Assembly: GCA_002421985.1 (NCBI GenBank)
Contig: DISF01000037.1
Location: 36,029 to 78,919 of the forward strand
Direction: 5' to 3'
Length of the DNA stretch: 42,891 nt
Origin: Roseovarius sp. UBA6217
GTDB lineage: Bacteria > Pseudomonadota > Alphaproteobacteria > Rhodobacterales > Rhodobacteraceae
Shown: one piece after another, positions 27,216 through 34,638 of the stretch
How positions within the stretch are numbered: position 1 is the first letter of the stretch
Layout: each line of letters begins with the position of its first letter
Position numbers and translations under genes: made by a program
The notes under the pieces: generated by a model
Seen by the model: the letters and a program-made list of their open reading frames with translations, nothing else
Told to the model about the DNA's origin: nothing
Database searches by the model: none

Positions 27216-27938
27216 TCACCCCTCCGCGCCGGGCCGCGAAAGATCGTGAAAGCGCTTGGCGTTGAGAAAGTCACATTCTTTCCTCTGCGCCACGGCATTT
27301 GCCTCGTCATCGCTACCCCATTGCTCGTGCTGCCAGGATTCGTCGATGCGCGAGACCTGCCAAAGCGCATCCGCCGGGGCATGATCGCGCAGCGCGGCAA
27401 AGCCGATGACCAGCGATCCGCTGAGCGAGACAAGATCGTGAAACGCGGTCAATGCCCAAATATCAAGCAATCGCACCGCCTCATGCAGCCGCCCGAGCGC
27501 GCCCGCATCCTGATCCACATGCATCACACCGCTCGTCGTGCGCAGCCGCGCCGACAGGGCCGATCCGGCCCAATCAAGCAGCGGATCCCACGCTGCCGCC
27601 TGCCGCGCGACAAGCTCGGCCGGGCTTTCGGCCCGGTAACACAGCAGATCGCTGCCGCCATATTCGGCCAGCAGCGCGGCCACCGCCTCGCGTTCGCGCG
27701 CCACCCGGTCGATGGCGGCATTGGCGGCGCGGGTCATCGGCATTGTGGCGGGGGCAATCACGCCCTCCTGCGCGTCCCACTCGGCGGCAATCTCGCGCGC
27801 CAGCGCACGAGTCGGCACCACCAGTTCGGCCTTGGCGGGCGTGCGCACCGCGCGCCCGTCGAGCCGCACGCCAAAGCCGCCCGCGACCGCCTCGGCCTTT
27901 GCCGCCGTCCAGAACCGCTTTGCCGCCCATTCGCTCAT
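27216..27938 (-). CDS. ATP12 family chaperone protein
   Basis: A 240-aa homologue of mitochondrial Atp12, an assembly factor for the alpha subunit of the F1 ATP synthase. Recognisable parts are RFWTAAKAEAVAGGFGVRLDGRAVRTPAKAELVVPTRALAREIAAEWDAQ, the stretch MPMTRAANAAIDRV, and SDLLCYRAESPAELVARQAAAWDPLLDWA. The start MSEWAAKRFW fits the family; the longer frame to 27986 overlaps rluC and is not used. It lies downstream of rluC on the minus strand, separated by 40 bases. Confidence 0.92.
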   Translation of the reverse strand: MSEWAAKRFWTAAKAEAVAGGFGVRLDGRAVRTPAKAELVVPTRALAREIAAEWDAQEGVIAPATMPMTRAANAAIDRVAREREAVAALLAEYGGSDLLCYRAESPAELVARQAAAWDPLLDWAGSALSARLRTTSGVMHVDQDAGALGRLHEAVRLLDIWALTAFHDLVSLSGSLVIGFAALRDHAPADALWQVSRIDESWQHEQWGSDDEANAVAQRKECDFLNAKRFHDLSRPGAEG

Positions 27939-27978
27939 GCCCGGCACCCCCACTCCTCTGCCGGCCGCAGCGGCCCGC

Positions 27979-29022
27979 TCATGCAAAATCCTCGAACGGG
28001 TCTTCGGGGGCGTCGGAGGCCCGCCACTGAAACAGATCCCATGTCCGCGCCATATGCTCGGGCAGCGGTGCCGTCAGGTGCAGGATCGCCCGCGTCACCG
28101 GGTGCTCGATGGTCAGCGACCGCGCGTGCAGATGCAGCTTGCGGCTTACCTCGCCACCAAGCTGCGCGCCCCAGCCATCGCCCATGTTCTCCTGCCCCGA
28201 GCCGCCATATTTGCCATCGCCCACGATGGGGTGACCGATCTCGGCCATATGCGCGCGCAGCTGATGCGTGCGCCCCGTCACCGGGACAAGCGCCATCCAC
28301 GCCACGCGCCCGCCCGCGTTCTCGATCATCGTGTAATCGGTGGTCGCGGCCTTGGCACCCTCGGTGCCCGCCACCTCGCGCGGGTGGATGCACTGCATCT
28401 TTTCGCCCTCGCCGCCCGCGCCGTGGCCCGCGGCCTTTATCAGGCCATAACGCACCGTGCCCCGGCGCGGGTTGGGTGCGCCCGCCACGGCGGCCCAGTA
28501 GATCTTGCGCGTGTTGCGATGCCGAAACGCCGCCGTCAGCCCCTTGGCGGCCTCGCGCGTGCGCGCCAGCAGCAGCACGCCCGAGGTATCCTTGTCGAGC
28601 CGGTGCACGAGGCGCGGCTTGTCCTCCGCACCAAAGCGCAGCGCCTCTGAAAGCCCGTCCACATGCCGCGCCTGCCCGCTTCCGCCCTGCACCGGCAGGC
28701 CCGGCGGCTTGTTGAGCGCGATCACATGGTCGTCGCGATAAATCACGCAGGCCCGGATCATCGCGGCATCGGCCTCGCTGATGCGGGGCGTGTCGTATTT
28801 CGGCTTGCTCGCGGGATCGGGGATCGGCGGGAGGCGCACGCTCTGGCCCTCTTCGAGCCGCGTCGCCGGTTTCACGCGCCCGCCCTCGACGCGAACCTCG
28901 CCCTTGCGGCACATCTTTTCGATCTGCCCCTGGGTGAGGTGCGGAAACTGCCGCCGCATCCAGCGATCAAGCCGCTGATCGCCGTCGCCCGGTGCCACGC
29001 TGCGTGTCTCGACCCCGCTCAT
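27979..29022 (-). CDS. rluC: RluA family pseudouridine synthase (RluC-like)
   Basis: Converts specific uridines in rRNA (probably 23S) to pseudouridine. The 347-aa protein has an N-terminal S4 RNA-binding domain (RLDRWMRRQFPHLTQGQIEKMCRKGEVRVEG), then the catalytic domain with VIALNKPPGLPVQGG and the motif RLVHRLDKDTSGVLLLART holding the catalytic Asp, followed by GRTHQLRAHMAEIGHPIVGD. I start at the ATG overlapping the crcB stop in ATGA; the open frame reads on through crcB in another frame but that part is a shadow. Confidence 0.94.
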   Translation of the reverse strand: MSGVETRSVAPGDGDQRLDRWMRRQFPHLTQGQIEKMCRKGEVRVEGGRVKPATRLEEGQSVRLPPIPDPASKPKYDTPRISEADAAMIRACVIYRDDHVIALNKPPGLPVQGGSGQARHVDGLSEALRFGAEDKPRLVHRLDKDTSGVLLLARTREAAKGLTAAFRHRNTRKIYWAAVAGAPNPRRGTVRYGLIKAAGHGAGGEGEKMQCIHPREVAGTEGAKAATTDYTMIENAGGRVAWMALVPVTGRTHQLRAHMAEIGHPIVGDGKYGGSGQENMGDGWGAQLGGEVSRKLHLHARSLTIEHPVTRAILHLTAPLPEHMARTWDLFQWRASDAPEDPFEDFA

Positions 29023-29396
29023 GGTGCCAGCGCCCGGACCGCCCAGGCCCCCAGCGCCACCGCCCCCAGCGACAGCCCGACCGACAGCCCGACATAGGCC
29101 AGCGCCGCGCCCGCAGCGCCGCGCTCCACCAGCATCAGCGCCTCGAGCGAGAAGGTGGAAAACGTGGTGAACCCGCCCAGCACCCCGGTGATCAGGAACG
29201 GGTTGAGATGAGCGAACCCGCGCTGAAACGACAGCACCGCCAGCACCCCGATGAGAAACGAGCCGAGCACGTTCACCACCAGCACGCCCAGGGGAAAGCC
29301 GGGGCCAGTTACCCGCGCCATGCCCAGCGTCACACAAAGGCGCAGCACCGCGCCCAGCGCGCCGCCCACAGCCACCTGAAAAAGCGTCATCATCAT
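29019..29396 (-). CDS. crcB: Fluoride exporter CrcB (Fluc)
   Basis: A 125-aa dimeric fluoride channel. Four membrane helices are visible, with VAVGGALGAVLRLCVT, VLVVNVLGSFLIGVLAV (the conserved Asn-Gly-Ser part) and ITGVLGGFTTFSTFSLEA (the Phe box and Thr-Phe-Ser signature). The start is one of three ATGs in a row (MMMTLFQ). It is upstream of and overlapping rluC. No fluoride riboswitch was recognised upstream; the gap to rpsU holds the rpsU terminator. Confidence 0.93.
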   Translation of the reverse strand: MMMTLFQVAVGGALGAVLRLCVTLGMARVTGPGFPLGVLVVNVLGSFLIGVLAVLSFQRGFAHLNPFLITGVLGGFTTFSTFSLEALMLVERGAAGAALAYVGLSVGLSLGAVALGAWAVRALAP

Positions 29397-29514
29397 GTGG
29401 CGGTGTGTCGCGCGCGGCCGGGGGCTTGTCAAGCGCGGCCCGGCGCGCCGCTTGCGCCGTGACACCGGCGCAATACCGGCGCGATACAGACACCGGGAAA
29501 CAGCCCCCCACAAA

Positions 29515-29548
29515 ACGACAAACCCCCGAAGCATCTGCCCGGGGGTCG
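29515..29548 (-). terminator. rpsU terminator
   Basis: On the minus strand a stem CCCCCG / CGGGGG with an 11-base loop, extended by weaker outer pairs, then TTTGTCGTTTTG. It lies about 35 bases after the rpsU stop. A good factor-independent terminator for a small, highly expressed gene. Confidence 0.75.
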
Positions 29549-29580
29549 TCTTTGGTGTCGCGATGCAATCGCAGCGTAGC

Positions 29581-29787
29581 TCAGAGCATACCTTCGCGTT
29601 GCGCCTTCTTGCGCGCCAGTTTCCGGGCACGGCGAATCGCTTCGGCCTTCTCGCGCGCTTTCTTCTCGGACGGTTTCTCGAAATGTTGCTTGAGCTTCAT
29701 TTCGCGGAAAACGCCTTCGCGCTGCAATTTCTTCTTCAGGGCGCGGAGCGCCTGATCGACATTGTTGTCGCGAACACTAACCTGCAT
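29581..29787 (-). CDS. rpsU: 30S ribosomal protein S21
   Basis: A 68-aa ribosomal protein that contacts the platform of the small subunit near the anti-Shine-Dalgarno end of 16S rRNA. The sequence MQVSVRDNNVDQALRALKKK, then LQREGVFREMKLKQHFEKPSEKKAREKAEA and a basic tail ARKLARKKAQREGML is typical for alphaproteobacteria. AAGGTGG precedes the ATG. It has its own promoter and terminator and is divergent from COQ9, a common pairing in this class. Confidence 0.97.
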   Translation of the reverse strand: MQVSVRDNNVDQALRALKKKLQREGVFREMKLKQHFEKPSEKKAREKAEAIRRARKLARKKAQREGML

Positions 29788-29806
29788 GTGGTGTCACCAC
29801 CTTCCC

Positions 29807-29828
29807 AAGTTGAAGTTGCAATAAGTTG
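29807..29828 (-). repeat. AAGTTG repeats in the rpsU leader
   Basis: AAGTTG occurs three times (29807, 29813 and 29823), which on the transcribed minus strand reads CAACTT repeated. The repeats lie between the predicted transcription start and the ribosome binding site of rpsU. They could be a protein-binding or autoregulatory site; nothing proves it. Confidence 0.4.
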
Positions 29829-29839
29829 CAGGAAGTGGC

Positions 29840-29868
29840 GGTATAGCAAAGCGCCCCGATCTTGTCTA
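29840..29868 (-). promoter_or_regulatory. rpsU promoter
   Basis: On the minus strand TAGACA, a 17-base spacer and TATACC, a good match to a housekeeping sigma factor promoter. Transcription would start near 29833, giving a leader of about 45 bases that holds the AAGTTG repeats. Confidence 0.65.
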
Positions 29869-29891
29869 GGCTGCGCGAAAAGGGGAACCCG

Positions 29892-30581
29892 ATGTCCGAA
29901 ACCGACGTGAAAGCCCGCCTTCTGGACGCTGCCAAACCGCATGTGCCCTTTGACGGCTGGAGCGAGGCGGTGCTGCGCCTTGCCGCCGCGGAGGCCGGGA
30001 TCGACCGCGCGATGGTCGATGCGGTCTGCCCGCGCGGGGCTGTCGATCTGGCGCTCGCCTATCACGAGGCGGGCGACGCCGCGATGGTGGCGGCGCTGCA
30101 CGAGGCCGATCTGGACGCGATGCGGTTTCGCGACCGGGTGGGTTTTGCCGTGCGCACGCGGCTGGAGGTGGTGGAGGATCGCGAGCTGGTGCGGCGCGGC
30201 ATGACGCTTTTCGCGCTGCCGCAATATGGCGCGGACGGCACCCGCGCCCTGTGGCGCACCGCCGACCGGATATGGACCGCGCTCGGCGATTCCTCGCGGG
30301 ATATCAACTGGTATACCAAGCGCGCCACGCTCTCGGGCGTCTATGGCGCGACGGTGCTTTACTGGCTGGGTGATGACAGCGACGGACAGGCGCGGACATG
30401 GGAATTTCTTGATCGCCGGATCGAGGATGTGATGCAGATCGAGAAATTCAAGGCCAGGGCGCGCGAGAACCGGCTTGTGGCAACGCTGATGGCCGGGCCA
30501 TTGGCGTTTCTGACCCGCATAAAGGCCCCCGAGACCGGGCAGCAGGCAGGGATGCCGGGGCGCTGGCAGGCCCGCAACTGA
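29892..30581 (+). CDS. COQ9 family protein
   Basis: A 229-aa member of the COQ9 family, lipid-binding helpers of ubiquinone synthesis with a TetR-like helical fold. The recognisable part is HVPFDGWSEAVLRLAAAEAGID near the N-terminus, and later DINWYTKRATLSGVYGATVLYWLGDDS, the conserved COQ9 core. The start MSETDVK follows AAGGGGA. It is followed at 13 bases by a quinone oxidoreductase, which suggests a quinone-related pair, though the link may be no more than position. Confidence 0.9.
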   Translation: MSETDVKARLLDAAKPHVPFDGWSEAVLRLAAAEAGIDRAMVDAVCPRGAVDLALAYHEAGDAAMVAALHEADLDAMRFRDRVGFAVRTRLEVVEDRELVRRGMTLFALPQYGADGTRALWRTADRIWTALGDSSRDINWYTKRATLSGVYGATVLYWLGDDSDGQARTWEFLDRRIEDVMQIEKFKARARENRLVATLMAGPLAFLTRIKAPETGQQAGMPGRWQARN

Positions 30582-30594
30582 GGAAAGGCACGAC

Positions 30595-31578
30595 ATGAGC
30601 ACAACCATGACAGCGGTCGAGATCACCGGGCCGGGCGGCCCGGAGGTTCTGCGCGCCACCACCCGCCCGGTGCCCGAACCGGCGGCAGGAGAGGTGCTGA
30701 TCCGGCTGGCTTTCGCGGGCGTGAACCGGCCCGACGCGTTGCAGCGCGCAGGCAGCTATGCGCCGCCGCCGGGGGCATCAGATCTGCCGGGGCTGGAAGG
30801 CGCGGGCGAGATCGTGGCGCTTGGCGAGGGCGTCAGCGGCTGGGCTTTGGGCGACAAGGTCTGCGCGCTCTTGCCCGGCGGCGGCTATGCCGAATATGTG
30901 GCCACGCCTGCCGCGCATTGTCTGCCGGTGCCTGCAAACATGGCGCTGCGCGAGGCCGCCTGCCTGCCCGAGACGTTTTTCACCGTCTGGTCCAACGTGT
31001 TTCAGCGCGGCGCGCTCAAGAGCGGCGAGCGGTTTCTGGTGCATGGCGGATCAAGCGGCATCGGCACCACGGCGATTCAGCTTGCCCATGCCTTTGGCGC
31101 GCGGGTGTTCACCACCGCCGGATCGGCAGAGAAATGCCGCGTGTGCATGGATCTGGGCGCAGAACGCGCGATCAACTACCGCGACGAGGATTTCGTCGAG
31201 CTGTTGCGCGCCGAGGGTGGGGCCGACCTGATCCTCGATATGGTGGGCGGCGAGTATCTGCCGCGCAACGTGCGCGCGCTCGCCGATGACGGGCGGCTGG
31301 TGCAGATCGCCTTTTTGCAAGGGCCGAAGGTGGAATTGAATTTCGCGCAGGTGATGGTGCGCCGCCTGACGATCACCGGCAGCACGCTGCGCCCGCAAAG
31401 CGATCTGGCCAAGGCGCGCATTGCCGAGGGCTTGCGCGCCCATGTCTGGCCGCTGCTGGAGGCGGGCCGTATCGCGCCGGTGATGGATTCCGAATATCCG
31501 CTCATCGAGGCGGCGGCGGCCCATGCGCGGATGGAATCGAGCGCGCATATCGGCAAGATCGTCCTCAAGGTGGGCTGA
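30595..31578 (+). CDS. NAD(P)H-quinone oxidoreductase (PIG3/QOR family)
   Basis: A 327-aa medium-chain dehydrogenase/reductase without zinc ligands. MTAVEITGPGGPEVLRATTRPVPEPAAGEVLIRLAFAGVNRPDALQR is the typical N-terminus of the TP53I3/PIG3 group. LVHGGSSGIGTTAIQLAHAFGARVFTTAGSAEKC is the NADPH-binding region and DLILDMVGGEYL the following turn. Probably reduces quinones by one electron. GGAAAGG precedes the ATG. In operon with COQ9 and with the next gene. Confidence 0.92.
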   Translation: MSTTMTAVEITGPGGPEVLRATTRPVPEPAAGEVLIRLAFAGVNRPDALQRAGSYAPPPGASDLPGLEGAGEIVALGEGVSGWALGDKVCALLPGGGYAEYVATPAAHCLPVPANMALREAACLPETFFTVWSNVFQRGALKSGERFLVHGGSSGIGTTAIQLAHAFGARVFTTAGSAEKCRVCMDLGAERAINYRDEDFVELLRAEGGADLILDMVGGEYLPRNVRALADDGRLVQIAFLQGPKVELNFAQVMVRRLTITGSTLRPQSDLAKARIAEGLRAHVWPLLEAGRIAPVMDSEYPLIEAAAAHARMESSAHIGKIVLKVG

Positions 31579-31579
31579 C

Positions 31580-32695
31580 TTGGACACAGTTGCGCTGGCG
31601 ATCCTCGCGCTTGGCGCGATGAGCCTTGTCCTCGGCGCGGTGGCGATCCGGCGTGATCGCCCGCTCTGCTGGCAGTTCGCCCTGCCCGCCCCGCTGCCTG
31701 CGACCGGCGAGGGGCGGTTTGAGACCGTGCTCGATTACCGCCCCGAAACGGGACAGGCCCACGCCCCCGCGATCTTGCCGCGCGATGGCGGCCTGTCGGT
31801 GGTCTGGTTCGAGGGTTCTGCCGAGGCGCAGCCCGATGTCGATATCCGGGGTGTTGATCTGATCCGGAACGGTGATGGCTGGCAGGTCTCGGACCCCGCC
31901 CCCCGGCTGACCCGCGCGGCGCTGGGCCGCGCGCTGGAGCCGCGGCAACTCGTCGTGACGCTGGGCAATACCGTTGCACATGAGGCCATGCCGGGGCGGT
32001 TTTTCGCGACGGTGGTCTCGGTCGGCGGCTGGGCGATGGCGGCGATTGCCGATGTCACGATGTCACCCGCCGGGCCGGTGACGGCCCGCAAGCTCGACCT
32101 GTCGCCCATCCTCAACCGCTCGTTCCTCGTGAAATCGCCGATGCTGGCCTATGCCGATGGCAGCCACGCCCTGCCCGCCTATTTCGAGATGGGGCCGACC
32201 TTTGGCGCGCTGGTGCGCTTTGACGCCAAGGGCCGCGTGCGCGACAGGCGCTGGATGCGCAGCCGCCGCGCCAAGGTGATCCAGCCGATGATCGTGCCGC
32301 TCGATGCGCGGCGCGCGCTGGCCTTCCTGCGCGATTTTGACCGCAGCGGCACGCTCTGGCTTTGCCGCAGCGCGGATGGCGGACAAAGCTGGAGCGCCCC
32401 CGAACCCACGAGCCGCCCCAACCCGAGCGCGCCGGTGGCCGCGCTGGCGCTGGGCGACGGGCGGATATTGATGGCCGCCAATGACGATGCCACCGCGCCT
32501 GACGCGCTGATCCTGTCGATATCCGGGGATGAGGGCGCAAGCTGGCGCGAGATCCACCGGCTCAGCGGGCCGGGCGCGCTGCGCTATCCGATGCTGCGCC
32601 GGGTGGGCGACGCGATTGCACTGGTGCATTCCACCGGCGGCAAGCGCGGGATCGCGGCGCATATCATGAGCGCCTCATGGCTGGCGGCGCGATGA
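31580..32695 (+). CDS. Sialidase-like BNR/Asp-box repeat protein
   Basis: A 371-aa protein with one N-terminal membrane anchor or signal segment (TVALAILALGAMSLVLGAVAI) and a six-bladed propeller of the sialidase superfamily. Two Asp boxes are visible, SADGGQSW near residue 275 and SGDEGASW near residue 316, and the FRIP-like start is replaced by HAPAILPRDGGLSVVWFEGS. Whether it cuts sialic acid or another sugar is not clear. I use a TTG start at 31580, 2 bases after the previous stop, behind AAGGTGGG. It overlaps the next membrane protein gene by 4 bases. Confidence 0.75.
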   Translation: MDTVALAILALGAMSLVLGAVAIRRDRPLCWQFALPAPLPATGEGRFETVLDYRPETGQAHAPAILPRDGGLSVVWFEGSAEAQPDVDIRGVDLIRNGDGWQVSDPAPRLTRAALGRALEPRQLVVTLGNTVAHEAMPGRFFATVVSVGGWAMAAIADVTMSPAGPVTARKLDLSPILNRSFLVKSPMLAYADGSHALPAYFEMGPTFGALVRFDAKGRVRDRRWMRSRRAKVIQPMIVPLDARRALAFLRDFDRSGTLWLCRSADGGQSWSAPEPTSRPNPSAPVAALALGDGRILMAANDDATAPDALILSISGDEGASWREIHRLSGPGALRYPMLRRVGDAIALVHSTGGKRGIAAHIMSASWLAAR

Positions 32696-33240
32696 GGGCG
32701 GCGGTGGAATGGGCCGGGCTGGCGGTGGTGCTGGGCTGGGCCGGGTTCGCCTTGGCCGGTCTCTGGGCCGGCCCCTTGGGGGCGAGCGCGGCAGGGGCGG
32801 CTGTGGCGGCGCTGGTGCTGGCGCGGCGGGGCGGGCTGGTGGTGTCGGGGGCGATGGCGCTCCTGTCACCGGTGGGCGTGATGCTGCCCGCGCTGGCGCT
32901 GCGCCACATGGCGGCGGCCTGGGGGCTGCCCGTGGCCCCGTTTGCCACGGCGGAGCTGCTGATATTCCTCGCGGCTTACGGGCTGTTTCTCGCCTCGGCG
33001 ATGGGGCTGGTGCCGGTCGATCTCTACCGGCTGGGCTATGCCCCCGTGCCGGTCGCCGCGATGGTGCTGGCGGTCTGTGGCTATGGGCTCTGGTCGGGGG
33101 CGCTGTTCCTGCCGCTTGTTGCCGTCGCCGGGCAGGCGCTATGGGTCGCGGGCCTTGGCAGCAGCAACTGGTTCGATCATGTGCTCCACGCGATGCTGGT
33201 GCCGGTGGTGGTCGTCGCGCTCATCGCGCGGGCGGGATGA
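32692..33240 (+). CDS. Integral membrane protein, partner of the sialidase-like protein
   Basis: A 182-aa very hydrophobic protein with about six membrane segments. I do not recognise the family. ATGA overlap with the sialidase-like gene points to coupled translation and a common job at the membrane. An in-frame ATG at 32677 is possible. WFDHVLHAMLVPVVV near the C-terminus has a conserved-looking Asp-His pair inside a membrane helix. Confidence 0.7.
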   Translation: MRAAVEWAGLAVVLGWAGFALAGLWAGPLGASAAGAAVAALVLARRGGLVVSGAMALLSPVGVMLPALALRHMAAAWGLPVAPFATAELLIFLAAYGLFLASAMGLVPVDLYRLGYAPVPVAAMVLAVCGYGLWSGALFLPLVAVAGQALWVAGLGSSNWFDHVLHAMLVPVVVVALIARAG

Positions 33241-33416
33241 CCGGTCGCGCCCGCCCGCGATCTGAGTATCTTTGCCAGGAAGAACCCCCTTGGGAGCGGC
33301 AATTGCCTCACCGGATCGAGCAATTTCGACAGGCAGAGCGGCGCCTTTTCCGATCCGGCGCGCGCGGGATGTGCGGCAAGCAAAGGCGCCACCGCCAGAG
33401 ATATCAAGGCGCGCAT
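33177..33416 (-). CDS. Possible small secreted protein
   Basis: A 79-codon open frame whose first 20 residues MRALISLAVAPLLAAHPARA look like a signal peptide with an AxA cleavage site. The ATG is preceded by AAAAGGAAAG at good spacing, and a promoter with a palindrome lies upstream (33446-33473). Against it, the frame runs through the intergenic repeat at 33264-33284 and overlaps the end of the plus-strand membrane protein gene by 64 bases. The real peptide may be only the first 40-60 residues, or the frame may be chance. Confidence 0.4.
   Translation of the reverse strand: MRALISLAVAPLLAAHPARAGSEKAPLCLSKLLDPVRQLPLPRGFFLAKILRSRAGATGHPARAMSATTTTGTSIAWST
33264..33284 (-). repeat. Intergenic repeat copy 5 (variant)
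   Basis: On the minus strand TTCTTCCTGGCAAAGATACTC, written here without its last base as TTCTTCCTGGCAAAGATACT. Nearly the same as copy 3 at 13117-13138. It lies 24 bases after the membrane protein gene. Confidence 0.55.
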
Positions 33417-33445
33417 TCTTGGTCTTTCCTTTTCGGCCCGGTTTG

Positions 33446-33473
33446 ACTATACCGCTCGGGAATTTCCCGACAA
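33446..33473 (-). promoter_or_regulatory. Promoter with a palindromic operator between -35 and -10
   Basis: On the minus strand TTGTCG, a 16-base spacer and TATAGT. The spacer is filled by the palindrome TCGGGAA-A-TTCCCGA (plus 33456-33470), the layout of a repressor site. It would drive the small gene at 33177-33416 and could also affect trcR on the other strand, for which TTGACT (33443-33448) is a possible -35. The 309-base gap before trcR otherwise holds a hairpin with arms GTCCCGG and CCGGGAC (33483-33501). Confidence 0.5.
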
Positions 33474-33549
33474 TGGAAACTCGTCCCGGTCGCGCCGGGA
33501 CCGCCCTCGCCGGGCATCAGGGAAGACGTGAGTGAAGGAGACTGGCATC

Positions 33550-34365
33550 ATGTCCATGCCGATCATGACCAAGGCCACCGCCGTCTGGCTGGTGGACAAC
33601 ACGACGATCAGCTTCAAGCAGATCGCCGATTTCTGCGGCCTGCACGAATTGGAGGTGCAGGGCATCGCCGACGGGGACGTGGCCGCCGGCGTCAAGGGAT
33701 TTGATCCGATCACCAACAACCAGTTGACCGCCGAAGAGATCGCGCTTGCGGAAAAAGATCCCTCGCACCGGCTGCGGCTCAAGTTCAACGCCGCCGCGCA
33801 GGGCGAGGAAAAGCGGCGCGGGCCGCGTTACACGCCGCTGTCAAAGCGTCAGGACAGGCCCAACGCGATCCTGTGGCTGGTCAAGTTCCACCCCGAACTG
33901 GCCGACAGCCAGATCGCGAGACTGGTAGGCACGACAAAGCCCACGATCACCTCGATCCGCGAGCGCACGCATTGGAACATCGCCAACATGGAGCCGGTCG
34001 ATCCGGTGGCGCTTGGCCTGTGCAAGCAGTCCGAGCTTGACGCCGCCGTGCAGAAGGCCGCCGCCAAGAAGGCCGCCGAAGGCACAGCGATGAGCGACGA
34101 CGAGCGGCGCAAGCTGTTGAGCACCGAGCAGAGCCTGAGCGGCGATGCCGAGCCGCGCATCCCGACCGCCATCGAGGGGCTGGAGGCGTTCACGCTCTCG
34201 GGTGATCCCGACGAGGACGAGGACGGCCGGCGCGGGGCCAATCTTGATGCCGACAGCCTGTTCAACCTGCCCGCGGATAGCGGGGACGGGGACGGGGACG
34301 AGGACGACAGCCACTCAAACCCGCGCGCGGCGCGGTCACGGCCGGGCCAACCAGCCCCGCGATGA
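33550..34365 (+). CDS. trcR: Cell cycle transcriptional regulator TrcR (DUF1013)
   Basis: A 271-aa member of the DUF1013 family, named TrcR, conserved across alphaproteobacteria and linked to the cell-cycle network. The N-terminus MSMPIMTKATAVWLVDNTTISFKQIADFCGLHELEVQGIADGDVA is almost diagnostic. A helix-turn-helix follows around DSQIARLVGTTKPTITSIRERTHWN. The C-terminal 60 residues are acidic and end in a GD-rich stretch coded by three GGGGAC repeats (34282-34299), then a basic Pro/Arg tail that is unusual. The ATG at 33550 follows AAGGAG; a GTG at 33532 is less likely. Confidence 0.92.
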   Translation: MSMPIMTKATAVWLVDNTTISFKQIADFCGLHELEVQGIADGDVAAGVKGFDPITNNQLTAEEIALAEKDPSHRLRLKFNAAAQGEEKRRGPRYTPLSKRQDRPNAILWLVKFHPELADSQIARLVGTTKPTITSIRERTHWNIANMEPVDPVALGLCKQSELDAAVQKAAAKKAAEGTAMSDDERRKLLSTEQSLSGDAEPRIPTAIEGLEAFTLSGDPDEDEDGRRGANLDADSLFNLPADSGDGDGDEDDSHSNPRAARSRPGQPAPR

Positions 34366-34638
34366 CGCATATCGGCGAGGGGGCGGCGGAGGGCAAAGGT
34401 GATCCCTGGCCATGCGCTGCCCGATCGGGCCACGGCGGGCTGACCACGCCGCACGGAATTTTTCCCGAGCAGGCAAATATTTCTTGCGTGACTCAGGGTA
34501 TGGCCCTAAGTGCGATTCCATAGACGCCAACGCACGCGCCTCTGGCCGGTGGGACATCCACCCGTGTTTACGTAGCGACGGTAACGTCTCCTTTTGGAAC
34601 TGGTCGGGTGCAAGCCCGGGTCTTGATCGGAGATGACC
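34366..34638 (+). promoter_or_regulatory. Leader region of the ornithine decarboxylase gene
   Basis: About 270 bases with signs of a regulatory leader. A very short open frame MALSAIP with stop lies at 34500-34523. Hairpins follow: GGTGG / CCACC with a 5-base loop at 34548-34562, and CGGG / CCCG with a 6-base loop at 34605-34618, just upstream of the GGAG site. A speF-type RNA motif is known upstream of ornithine decarboxylase genes in alphaproteobacteria; whether this is that motif needs a covariance search. Confidence 0.45.

Noticed and set aside
29023..29568. N-terminal extension of rluC over 182 codons
   Set aside because: It reads crcB and upstream DNA in another frame; the S4 domain begins right after the internal ATG that overlaps the crcB stop.
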